Positions 32,839-39,172 of a DNA stretch of 39,172 nucleotides are shown here, in pieces. Origin of the DNA: Actinomycetes bacterium (lineage in GTDB: Bacteria; Actinomycetota; Actinomycetes; Nanopelagicales; Nanopelagicaceae). How positions within the stretch are numbered: position 1 is the first letter of the stretch; the number at the start of each line of letters is the position of its first letter. The stretch is from assembly GCA_025355305.1 (NCBI GenBank), contig JANXZW010000053.1, positions 1 to 39,172 of the forward strand, given 5' to 3'. A model generated the notes under the pieces. That model was not told where the DNA came from. It saw nothing but the letters and a program-made list of their open reading frames with translations, and made no database searches. The position numbers and the translations under genes are program-made.

Positions 32839-34109
32839 TTATCCCCAACGAGAAGTTCGCCCCAGGCACCTGGAAAATCTGGGAGGGTTTTTTGGGTTGT
32901 TGCAATATTTTCTACCGCGATTCCATCAACCTGAAGCCCGATCATTGCTCCTGCCGTAGCGAGGCGGTGGTCATCGTAGGTGTGGAAGGTGCCGGCATGA
33001 AGTGGACGGGGATTGATGCGAAGCGCCGCGGGCTCCTCTATCACCTCCCCACCAAGACTATTTATCTCCGTGGCAAGTGCATGTAAACGATCAGTCTCGT
33101 GTGTGCGAAGGTGGGCAATGCCACGCAGGTAGGACGGGGAGTCGGCAAAGAGGCAGATCGCTGCTATCGACGGAGTTAGTTCACCTACATCGTGAAGGTC
33201 AATGTCGATCCCATGGATTGCACCGCCCGAAATCGAAAGATCGTTTCCTCGAAATTCCACCCGCGCTCCCATCGCAGTCAAGATTTCGCGCAACTGGTCA
33301 CCGGCTTGGGTCGTTGAGCGCGGCCAATCGCGAATAACCGTGGTGCCACCACATAACATAGCCGCGCCCATGAATGGCGCCGCATTTGAAAGGTCGGGTT
33401 CTATAACGCAATCTGCACCATGCATCTGTGTCGGAGCTACTCTCCACTCGTTCTGCCCGACGGTAACTTCGACACCCTTCTCGCGCAGCATCGCGATCGT
33501 CATCTCGATATGGGGGAGAGATGGCAGCGAGCTACCAACATGCCTAACCGTTATGCCATCCTTGGTTGCTGGAGCAATGAGCAGCAAGGCTGAGATAAAT
33601 TGACTGGAAAGTGTGGCATCAACCGCAACGCTTCCGCCCCTGAGCTGCCCGTTGGCATTTATCGTCATCGGCAACGAGTAACGCGACCCGTGTTCGATGG
33701 AAACCCCAAGGGACTCCAGCGCTCTGATGACCGGGCCTAGCGGGCGTTCGTGGGATCGGGCATCCCCGTCAAATTGGATAATCCCCTTCGCCATAGCGGC
33801 GAGCGGTGGCAGAAAGCGCATAACCGTTCCAGCATTTCCGACATCAACGCTGGCGGGACCGAAGAGCGGAGCTGGAGTAATCGCTAGATCACCGTTCGCG
33901 GCGGTTTCGATACCGACCCCGATCGCCTTGAGCCCAGCGATCATCAACGCGGAATCTCGTGAGTGGAGGGGGCGGCGCAAAGTGGAGGGGGTATCACAGA
34001 GCGCGGCCAAAATCAGCGCACGATTTGTCACCGATTTGGAGCCAGGAATCGTCATGGTCGCAGCGATCGGGGTCTTGCCCCGATAGGGAGCGCGCCAAAG
34101 ATCCGTCAT
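32835..34109 (-). CDS. aroA: 3-phosphoshikimate 1-carboxyvinyltransferase (EPSP synthase)
   Basis: Sixth step of the shikimate pathway, joining PEP and shikimate 3-phosphate. It has 424 residues with PGSKSVTNRALILAAL near residues 22-37, the NAGTVMRFLP segment (near 92), and DHRLATAGAMIG near the C-terminus. It is the first gene of aroA-rsgA-hisN-N-domain. The ATG is six bases after TAGGCT with no Shine-Dalgarno sequence. It is divergent from the SRAP gene with 32 bases between starts. Confidence 0.96.
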   Translation of the reverse strand: MTDLWRAPYRGKTPIAATMTIPGSKSVTNRALILAALCDTPSTLRRPLHSRDSALMIAGLKAIGVGIETAANGDLAITPAPLFGPASVDVGNAGTVMRFLPPLAAMAKGIIQFDGDARSHERPLGPVIRALESLGVSIEHGSRYSLPMTINANGQLRGGSVAVDATLSSQFISALLLIAPATKDGITVRHVGSSLPSLPHIEMTIAMLREKGVEVTVGQNEWRVAPTQMHGADCVIEPDLSNAAPFMGAAMLCGGTTVIRDWPRSTTQAGDQLREILTAMGARVEFRGNDLSISGGAIHGIDIDLHDVGELTPSIAAICLFADSPSYLRGIAHLRTHETDRLHALATEINSLGGEVIEEPAALRINPRPLHAGTFHTYDDHRLATAGAMIGLQVDGIAVENIATTQKTLPDFPGAWGELLVGDK

Positions 34110-34115
34110 ATAACA

Positions 34116-34134
34116 AGCCTACCTGAGATACCTT
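34116..34134. promoter_or_regulatory. Back-to-back -10 elements for aroA and SRAP gene
   Basis: Minus strand TAGGCT (34121-34116), six bases to the aroA ATG. Plus strand TACCTT (34129-34134), seven bases to the SRAP ATG. The same arrangement is seen at fumarase/ispH and EEP/nudC. Confidence 0.55.
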
Positions 34135-34141
34135 TACGCTC

Positions 34142-34876
34142 ATGTGTGGTCGATACGCTCTGGCAGCCGAGCAAGATGAGATCCTCGACGCCTTTGCGAT
34201 CTCCACCGAATATGCCGGTCCCATCCTTCCCGCTGACTGGAATATCACACCTACTCGCGACATTTACATTGTTCGGGAGAAGCGCGAGCACGCGACCCAC
34301 CGAATGATCCGAGAGTTAGCAACCGTCTCATGGGGGTTGATCGCCCCTTGGTCTGAAACTCCGCAAGATGCGCTGCGCTCCCAATCACAAGCAATCAATG
34401 CGCGCAGTGAAACCGTGCATGAAAAGCCGACCTTCCGCAGCGCCTTTACTACGCGCCGCTGTTTGATTCCTGCCAGTGGCTATTACGAGTGGGCCACTGA
34501 GCTCGGTCCATATTCACCGAAGCAACCCTTTTTTATTCACGGAGATGGACTCCTCGCCTTTGCAGGAATCTGGGATCGGTGGCGCGCACCTGATGGAAGT
34601 TATAGAGAGAGTGCGGCAATTATCACGCGGCCCGCCGTTGAATTTCTGGCAACGGTGCATCACCGCATGCCGACCTTCTTGCCGGCCGATCGTTGGAGCA
34701 CCTGGCTGGATCCCGCTCTCAACCAGGTAGCGGAGATTCGCCGCTTGATGGAGCAGAGCAGACCGGCTCATGGCTTGAGCGCCTACCCCGTCTCTTCAAG
34801 AGTTAATTCCACCGCAAATAATGGGGCGGGACTACTGGCCAAGATTGAATTAGGGGAGCCTGAAACCCTTTTCTAG
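34142..34876 (+). CDS. SRAP-domain (HMCES/YedK) abasic-site protein
   Basis: Member of the SRAP family, which forms a covalent thiazolidine crosslink with abasic sites in single-stranded DNA through the N-terminal cysteine. The 244 residues begin MCGRY with Cys2. NARSE (86-90), GYYEW with Glu116 and HHRMP with His174 complete the known active site. The ATG must be the exact start because Cys2 has to become the N-terminus; TACCTT seven bases upstream supports a leaderless message. Confidence 0.95.
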   Translation: MCGRYALAAEQDEILDAFAISTEYAGPILPADWNITPTRDIYIVREKREHATHRMIRELATVSWGLIAPWSETPQDALRSQSQAINARSETVHEKPTFRSAFTTRRCLIPASGYYEWATELGPYSPKQPFFIHGDGLLAFAGIWDRWRAPDGSYRESAAIITRPAVEFLATVHHRMPTFLPADRWSTWLDPALNQVAEIRRLMEQSRPAHGLSAYPVSSRVNSTANNGAGLLAKIELGEPETLF

Positions 34877-34916
34877 AACTCTCTCTAAGTAGGCCCTTCT
34901 GCAACTCGAGTTCACT

Positions 34917-34943
34917 GGGAATAAACCTTTATCTCAGGTGGTT
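34917..34943 (+). promoter_or_regulatory. SigR/SigH-type autoregulatory promoter
   Basis: GGGAAT (34917-34922), exactly 18 bases, then GTT (34941-34943). This is the consensus for promoters read by thiol-stress sigma factors of the SigR/SigH group. It lies just upstream of sigR itself, so positive autoregulation is expected. The predicted start of transcription is close to GTG 34952. Confidence 0.75.
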
Positions 34944-34951
34944 CTCACCCT

Positions 34952-35593
34952 GTGGGAGTAGCCTTAGTCTCAATGGATGCTAATCAAAGTGAACTAGCGG
35001 TCGTAGATCGCAGCTCCGAAAGTGCTGCCCAAAAGAAGGCGCGCTTTGAGCGCGACGCTCTGCAATTTACTCATCAGATGTATGCCGCGGCTATGCGCTA
35101 CACCAAAAATCCGCACGATGCCCAGGATCTTGTCCAAGACACCTATGCCAAGGCCTTTCTGGCTTTCCATCAATTTGAACCAGGCACCAACCTCAAAGCC
35201 TGGATGTATCGCATCCTCACCACAACTTTCATCAACACCTATCGCAAGGAACAACGTCGCCCCCAGATTAGCGATGGCGAACTAGAAGATTGGCAGATCT
35301 ATGATGCGGCTAGCCACACAAGTGATCAGGGTCGCTCCGCTGAAGATGTAGCTCTCGATGGAATAGCTGATCTCGATGTTCGTGCAGCGCTCGCTGCCAT
35401 GCCGGAAGATTTCCGGATGGCTGTATATCTCGCCGACGTTGAGGGATTCTCCTACAAAGAGATCGCCGATATCGTCGGAGTACCAGCGGGAACTGTGATG
35501 TCTCGCCTCCACCGCGGCCGCAAATTACTACGCACCTCACTCGCCGAGTACGCCAAAGATCGGGGATTTAATCGAGGGAGCGGCGATGCATAA
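34952..35593 (+). CDS. sigR: ECF sigma factor of SigR/SigH thiol-stress group
   Basis: Group IV sigma factor for the disulfide/oxidative stress response, held inactive by RsrA. Up to 213 residues. Region 2 spans [22 protein letters not shown] to [22 protein letters not shown]. Region 4 includes [24 protein letters not shown] and [17 protein letters not shown]. Two starts are plausible: GTG 34952, at the predicted 5' end of the GGGAAT-N18-GTT transcript, and ATG 34973, eight bases after TAGCCT. They differ by seven residues. The stop overlaps rsrA by eight bases. Confidence 0.93.
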   Translation: MGVALVSMDANQSELAVVDRSSESAAQKKARFERDALQFTHQMYAAAMRYTKNPHDAQDLVQDTYAKAFLAFHQFEPGTNLKAWMYRILTTTFINTYRKEQRRPQISDGELEDWQIYDAASHTSDQGRSAEDVALDGIADLDVRAALAAMPEDFRMAVYLADVEGFSYKEIADIVGVPAGTVMSRLHRGRKLLRTSLAEYAKDRGFNRGSGDA

Positions 35594-35870
35594 CGCCAGC
35601 ACCCTGCCCTGCGATCAAGTCCAACAGGCGCTTTTTCTATACATCGATCACGAACTACCCTCAGAGCAGGAGTACTGGAGCTTCCAGATTCACTTTAAAG
35701 AGTGCCCAGATTGCACAGAGGTCTTAATCTACGAGAGTAATGCTCTCTCCTTAATGCAAGATCTCTTGCGCAGTAGTTGCAACGAAGCAGCGCCGGAGGA
35801 GTTACTGGAAAAAATTCGTCAACAGACCGAGACCTTGGCCGGACAATCGCAGGTGCAGTTCTTCTCCTAA
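35586..35870 (+). CDS. rsrA: RsrA-type zinc anti-sigma factor
   Basis: A 94-residue redox-sensitive anti-sigma factor expected to bind SigR when reduced and release it when disulfide stressed. The ZAS signature H-x3-C-x2-C is at His36, Cys40, Cys43 (HFKECPDC), with Cys9 upstream as fourth ligand and a single Cys65 where Streptomyces RsrA has a Cys pair. The overlap with sigR implies coupled synthesis. The same frame stays open for 33 codons after the stop. Confidence 0.92.
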   Translation: MHNASTLPCDQVQQALFLYIDHELPSEQEYWSFQIHFKECPDCTEVLIYESNALSLMQDLLRSSCNEAAPEELLEKIRQQTETLAGQSQVQFFS

Positions 35871-36004
35871 TCCACCACCATCACTAATTTCACCTTTGAT
35901 GGCACGACTTCAATTCAGGTAACTCAGGAGGTTACCCACGAGATTCGCCACGAATTTACCGAAGGCGAATAAGAGGAACTTTTCGCTCCTCAATCCATTA
36001 GATT
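35871..36004 (+). other. Intergenic stretch with open frame, inverted repeat and -10
   Basis: The rsrA frame continues without a stop from 35871 to TAA 35970-35972, but contains no ATG, GTG or TTG. GGTAAC (35918-35923) and GTTACC (35931-35936) form a 6-bp hairpin whose loop and 3' arm hold a perfect AGGAGG. TAGATT (35999-36004), six bases before the next ATG, is a likely -10 for the hotdog gene. Confidence 0.4.
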
Positions 36005-36010
36005 TTAACT

Positions 36011-36427
36011 ATGGAGGCGGAGCAACTACTTGGATCGGTGGGGATGGCATCTCTCACCGTCAGACCTCTTGATACTGGGGTCGCGCAAGGCTTAAACGAC
36101 CTTCCAGTCCTGGCAGCAAACTCAGCGCTCAACGTTATTGAATCGGCCTGCAGCGCCGCCATTGCGGAACACTTTGGAACGGGGGAGACCTCCTTCACGA
36201 TCGGGGCTGCCATTCAGATGCGAGGCGCCGTCGCTATCGGGGCGGAGGTACGGGCGCTGGTCAAGGCGACTGAACTCAATGAAAATATTTTGACCTTTGA
36301 ATGTGAAGTGCATCAGGAGCAACGAATAATCGCCGTCGCACAGGTGCAACGGCGATTAGTAGATCGCGTCTCTTTTATGGCCCGAAGCGCGGCGGAAAAT
36401 CTGCCCCGCAGTAGCGCCGCTAGCTAA
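36011..36427 (+). CDS. Hotdog-fold thioesterase-like protein (FlK-related)
   Basis: A 138-residue protein resembling the fluoroacetyl-CoA thioesterase-like hotdog family: NVIESACSAAIAEHF helix, GETSFTIGAAIQMRGAVAIGAEVRA strand pair and a final strand HQEQRIIAVAQVQRRLV. By eye the helix Glu is kept, but the catalytic Thr and His positions read Ala/Asn and Arg, so normal thioesterase chemistry is doubtful. It starts six bases after TAGATT. The gene stands alone between rsrA and the convergent sodN. Substrate unknown. Confidence 0.65.
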   Translation: MEAEQLLGSVGMASLTVRPLDTGVAQGLNDLPVLAANSALNVIESACSAAIAEHFGTGETSFTIGAAIQMRGAVAIGAEVRALVKATELNENILTFECEVHQEQRIIAVAQVQRRLVDRVSFMARSAAENLPRSSAAS

Positions 36428-36439
36428 TCAATATTTGAA

Positions 36440-36874
36440 TTAGGCCTTCTTTGTCGCCCAGAAGATCTCTGAGATTTCATCGATCTTTGTCAGCAACTTA
36501 TCTGCTACGGCGACATCGGTTGATCCCTTTGTGCCACCTGCTCCGGCGAGCTTTGTCGCTTCGTTGAAGAGGCCATTGAGTTGTGGGTAGGTCTCAAAGT
36601 GTGGAGCCTTGAAGTAATCAGTCCAGAGTACCCAGAGGTGGTGCTTCACGAGCTCTGAACGTTCCTCCTTAACCGCGATGGCGCGAGCTTGAAAGACTGG
36701 ATCGCTGCTGGCATGGTACTTCTCGACGGCTGCCTTTACTGACTGAGCCTCGATCTTTGCCTGTGCTGGATCGTAGATACCGCACGGTAGATCGCAGTGG
36801 GCATAACCCACGAGAGTTGGCTTCAGCAATTTTCCCTGAAACAATTTTCCCTCAATCAATGCGCTCGTAAACAT
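36440..36874 (-). CDS. sodN: Nickel superoxide dismutase precursor
   Basis: Cytoplasmic superoxide dismutase using nickel bound by an N-terminal hook. The 144-residue precursor contains HCDLPCGIYDPAQAKIEAQS; cleavage before His26 would expose the His1/Cys2/Cys6 nickel hook. The 25-residue leader is longer than the 14 residues of Streptomyces SodN. The rest is the four-helix body (HHLWVLWTDYFK). ATG 36874 has AAGGAG five bases upstream, one of the few strong ribosome binding sites here. The maturation protease gene is divergent and adjacent. Confidence 0.97.
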   Translation of the reverse strand: MFTSALIEGKLFQGKLLKPTLVGYAHCDLPCGIYDPAQAKIEAQSVKAAVEKYHASSDPVFQARAIAVKEERSELVKHHLWVLWTDYFKAPHFETYPQLNGLFNEATKLAGAGGTKGSTDVAVADKLLTKIDEISEIFWATKKA

Positions 36875-36908
36875 TGGTGCTCCTTCGCTAAGAATGTTGG
36901 GTGGTCGT

Positions 36909-37274
36909 ATGTGTCAGACTACTACTCCCATGGCACGCCTTCCATTTAGATTGCGGCTTAAGAGCATCGCAGTCAGCGGGGAGTCAATGCGCCCCACTTT
37001 CAGCGATGGCGACTGGCTTCTTTTTTCTACGCTCTCCCTCAGCGGAGCTCGCGATCTGCAGCGTTTAGTCGGAAGGATTGTCGTGATTACACGCGAGAGT
37101 TACCCAGGAATTCACTTCATAAAAAGGGTTAAGAGAGTTGAGGGCAACGGACTTTGGGTTGAAGGCGACAACAGCGAGGCGAGCACCGACTCGCGCCAAT
37201 GGGGAGCGCTGGCGGCAGAGGAGATCGTCGGTCGAGTCCTTTTTCGTTACAAGCGCGGCAGAGTTAGCGAGTAA
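36909..37274 (+). CDS. sodX: Nickel-type SOD maturation protease (S26 family)
   Basis: Signal-peptidase-like protease that removes the SodN leader. About 121 residues. The Ser nucleophile is in SGESMRPTF (Ser26 with this start), the general-base Lys in HFIKRVKRVEG (Lys72), and VEGDNSEASTDSRQWG near the C-terminus is the S26 box. No membrane helix is seen, unlike LepB, fitting a cytoplasmic substrate. Starts at 36894, 36909 and 36930 are all possible; 36909 has a weak GGGTGG upstream. It overlaps the convergent odhA/kgd end by 11 bases. Confidence 0.88.
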   Translation: MCQTTTPMARLPFRLRLKSIAVSGESMRPTFSDGDWLLFSTLSLSGARDLQRLVGRIVVITRESYPGIHFIKRVKRVEGNGLWVEGDNSEASTDSRQWGALAAEEIVGRVLFRYKRGRVSE

Positions 37275-39172
37275 AGGCCTCGGTGAGCAGCGCGTGCTGC
37301 TCTTCCTCGTGGAGGTGGTGTGAACCCGTTGCTGGGCTTGCAGTGGCACGACGTGAGACGCGGCGCAAGGTACGACCTTCTAGCGCTTCAAAGGTGTTGA
37401 GAGCTACAAATGGGTATGGCCCTTGGTTTGCGGGTTCATCTTGGACCCATAATAAATTTGCGTTTGGATGCGCGTTAGCGACCCGCAAGAACTCTGCGAT
37501 GGGGAATGGATAGAGCTGTTCAATCCGCACAATTGCAGTGCTCATCTCACCAAGTTTGGCCCGCTCAGCGAGGAGGTCCCAATAGATTTTTCCGGAGCAG
37601 AAGATCACACGCGTTGCATTGGTAACGCTAGTGTCATCAATCAGCGGTCTAAATGTCCCCGAAGTGAAATCGGCGAGGCCAGAGGCTGCGGCCTTGAGGC
37701 GTAGCATCGATTTTGGTTCAAAGACGATGAGTGGGCGACGGGCGGCGTTCTTCATATGCCAACGCAAGAGGTGGAAGTAAGAGGCTGGGTTACTTGGTTG
37801 GGCGACCGTCATATTCTGCTCCGCACAGAGTGCGAGGTAGCGCTCAATGCGTGCGGAGGAGTGATCTGGACCTTGGCCCTCATAGCCGTGCGGCAAGAGC
37901 AGTACAAGAGAGGAGCGCTCGCCCCATTTCTGCAACGCGCTAGAGATGAACTCATCGACAATCGATTGTGCGCCGTTGGCGAAGTCACCGAACTGTGCCT
38001 CCCAGAGAACAAGTGCATTTTCGCGCTCTACGGAGTAGCCATATTCAAAGCCCATGGCGGCATACTCTGAGAGGAGTGAGTCGAAGACAAAGAATTGATT
38101 CTCATCCTTGATGAGTGCGCGCAGTGGGAACCAGTCGCCACCCGTGTTTTGATCGACGATCACCGCGTGGCGGTTGGAGAAAGTTCCACGTCGGACATCT
38201 TGGCCAGCAAGGCGAATTGGGTGACCTTCAAGTAAGAGGGAGCCGAAGGCAAACATCTCACCCGCTGCCCAATCCACGGTACCTTCATCTAGCATCTCGG
38301 TGCGCTTGGCAAGTTGCGGCGCCAAGCGAGGGTGAATTACGAAGCTCTCTGGGGTGTCGACCTGCGTTGCCGCAATCTTACGCAGGGTTGCTTCATCGAC
38401 CCCTGTGTTCACTGACTCTGGAGGGGTGACAGTTGGGGCATGATGTGAGGAGTGCTCTGGTTCGACATTGTGCACCGCGGCGTACACGGCATCGAGTTGC
38501 GCCTGGTAATCGCGCAAGACCTCTTCCGCCTCTTCGACGGTGATATCACCGCGACCAATCAGTGCTTCGGTGTAGAGCTTGCGCGTGCTGCGCTTTGCAT
38601 CGATCAACTTGTACATCATCGGCTGCGTGAAACTTGGTTCATCGCCCTCATTGTGTCCGCGACGACGGTAGCAGACCATGTCAATCACAACGTCTTTATG
38701 GAACTCTTGACGATATTCAAAGGCAAGGCGAGATATGCGAACAACCGACTCAGGATCATCCCCATTTACATGGAATACGGGAGATTGAATCATCTTGGCG
38801 ATATCTGTGCAGTAAGTAGATGAGCGCGCTGCATGAGGTGATGTTGTAAATCCGACCTGGTTGTTCACAACGATGTGAATGGTTCCACCTGTTCGGTAGC
38901 CCTTTAGCTGCGAAAGATTGAGGGTCTCAGAGACAACACCTTGACCGGCAAAGGCGGCATCGCCATGTACGAGAATTGGAAGAACGTTGTAGGCCTCAGG
39001 GACGCCATTTATATCTTCCTTGGCGCGAACGATTCCTTCTAGGACTGGATTAACTGCCTCAAGATGTGAAGGATTTGCTGCGAGATAGATATTGGTCTTC
39101 GCGCCGGAGTCAGATTCATATACACCTTTAGTACCGAGGTGGTACTTCACATCACCAGTGCCCTGTACAGAA
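37264..39172 (-). CDS. kgd: 2-oxoglutarate dehydrogenase E1 component, C-terminal part (5' end outside window)
   Basis: About 635 residues of the thiamine-diphosphate E1 component of 2-oxoglutarate dehydrogenase. The reading frame enters from the right edge as SVQGTGDVKYHLG. Family motifs: AANPSHLEAVNPVLEG, VLPILVHGDAAFAGQGVVSET, GYRTGGTIHIVVNNQVGFTT, MVCYRRRGHNEGDEPSFTQP and LLPHGYEGQGPDHSSARIERYL. The C-terminus ends TGSHHLHEEEQHALLTEAF. Actinobacterial versions often carry an N-terminal E2-like domain; that part is not visible. With fumarase this is the second TCA enzyme of the window. Confidence 0.96.
   Translation of the reverse strand, partial: SVQGTGDVKYHLGTKGVYESDSGAKTNIYLAANPSHLEAVNPVLEGIVRAKEDINGVPEAYNVLPILVHGDAAFAGQGVVSETLNLSQLKGYRTGGTIHIVVNNQVGFTTSPHAARSSTYCTDIAKMIQSPVFHVNGDDPESVVRISRLAFEYRQEFHKDVVIDMVCYRRRGHNEGDEPSFTQPMMYKLIDAKRSTRKLYTEALIGRGDITVEEAEEVLRDYQAQLDAVYAAVHNVEPEHSSHHAPTVTPPESVNTGVDEATLRKIAATQVDTPESFVIHPRLAPQLAKRTEMLDEGTVDWAAGEMFAFGSLLLEGHPIRLAGQDVRRGTFSNRHAVIVDQNTGGDWFPLRALIKDENQFFVFDSLLSEYAAMGFEYGYSVERENALVLWEAQFGDFANGAQSIVDEFISSALQKWGERSSLVLLLPHGYEGQGPDHSSARIERYLALCAEQNMTVAQPSNPASYFHLLRWHMKNAARRPLIVFEPKSMLRLKAAASGLADFTSGTFRPLIDDTSVTNATRVIFCSGKIYWDLLAERAKLGEMSTAIVRIEQLYPFPIAEFLRVANAHPNANLLWVQDEPANQGPYPFVALNTFEALEGRTLRRVSRRATASPATGSHHLHEEEQHALLTEAFTR

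Noticed and set aside
1-39172. CRISPR array, insertion sequence, prophage or integrase
   Set aside because: No spaced repeats, transposase-like or integrase-like frames were found; gene order looks like conserved actinobacterial chromosome.

Overview
The window looks like a chromosomal segment of a planktonic actinobacterium, most likely a freshwater Nanopelagicales (acI-type) or close relative. Support comes from an actinorhodopsin with a Blh retinal-forming oxygenase and heterodimeric lycopene cyclase, actinobacterial hallmark genes (AdnAB, UvrD2, WhiB7, UPF0182, SigR/RsrA, NiSOD), intermediate base composition and very tight packing. Many neighbours overlap by 1-8 bases and several divergent start codons are only about 30 bases apart. 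The lineage call is inference from gene content.

Layout. 1-2483: phototrophy block (rhodopsin, partial at the left edge; blh; crtYc-crtYd). 2480-9798: housekeeping genes (class I fumarase; ispH; a DUF6542-like membrane protein and rmuC; ychF-typA). 9866-19557: DNA-end processing and repair (adnA-adnB, an endonuclease/exonuclease/phosphatase-fold protein, nudC, short uvrD2). 19558-20353: whiB7 with an elaborate leader: AT-rich box, promoter, 57-codon upstream ORF and intrinsic terminator. 20364-24353: ThiF-like cyclodehydratase-type protein, a 52-residue DUF5679 zinc-ribbon protein, YgjP-type metallopeptidase, a DUF2342 protein, a small membrane protein, and an unexplained plus-strand sORF/hairpin unit. 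24369-27278: UPF0182 membrane protein. 27380-30603: initiator tRNA followed after two bases by pgl-gnd-zwf, the NADPH-producing branch of the pentose phosphate pathway. 30600-34109 (minus): aroA-rsgA-hisN and an orphan P-type-ATPase N-domain, joined by ATGA overlaps. 34142-35870: SRAP protein, sigR, rsrA. 36011-39172: hotdog protein, nickel superoxide dismutase with its maturation protease, and the C-terminal part of 2-oxoglutarate dehydrogenase E1.

A recurrent signal is a TAnnnT hexamer 6-9 bases before the start codon, without a Shine-Dalgarno sequence. It is seen at blh, fumarase, ispH, ychF, the EEP protein, nudC, the small membrane gene, UPF0182, aroA, SRAP, the hotdog gene and probably sigR. 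This implies widespread leaderless mRNAs and was used to choose starts. Genes with clear Shine-Dalgarno sequences include the rhodopsin, the whiB7 leader ORF, the DUF5679 gene, gnd and sodN.

Most attractive for follow-up: the whiB7 attenuator with its long leader peptide; the plus-strand 12-codon ORF plus three-tier hairpin near 22.6-22.7 kb; the tRNA-fMet/pgl junction; three 11-base repeats near 21.8 kb; the orphan P1B-ATPase N-domain; and the SigR autoregulatory promoter.
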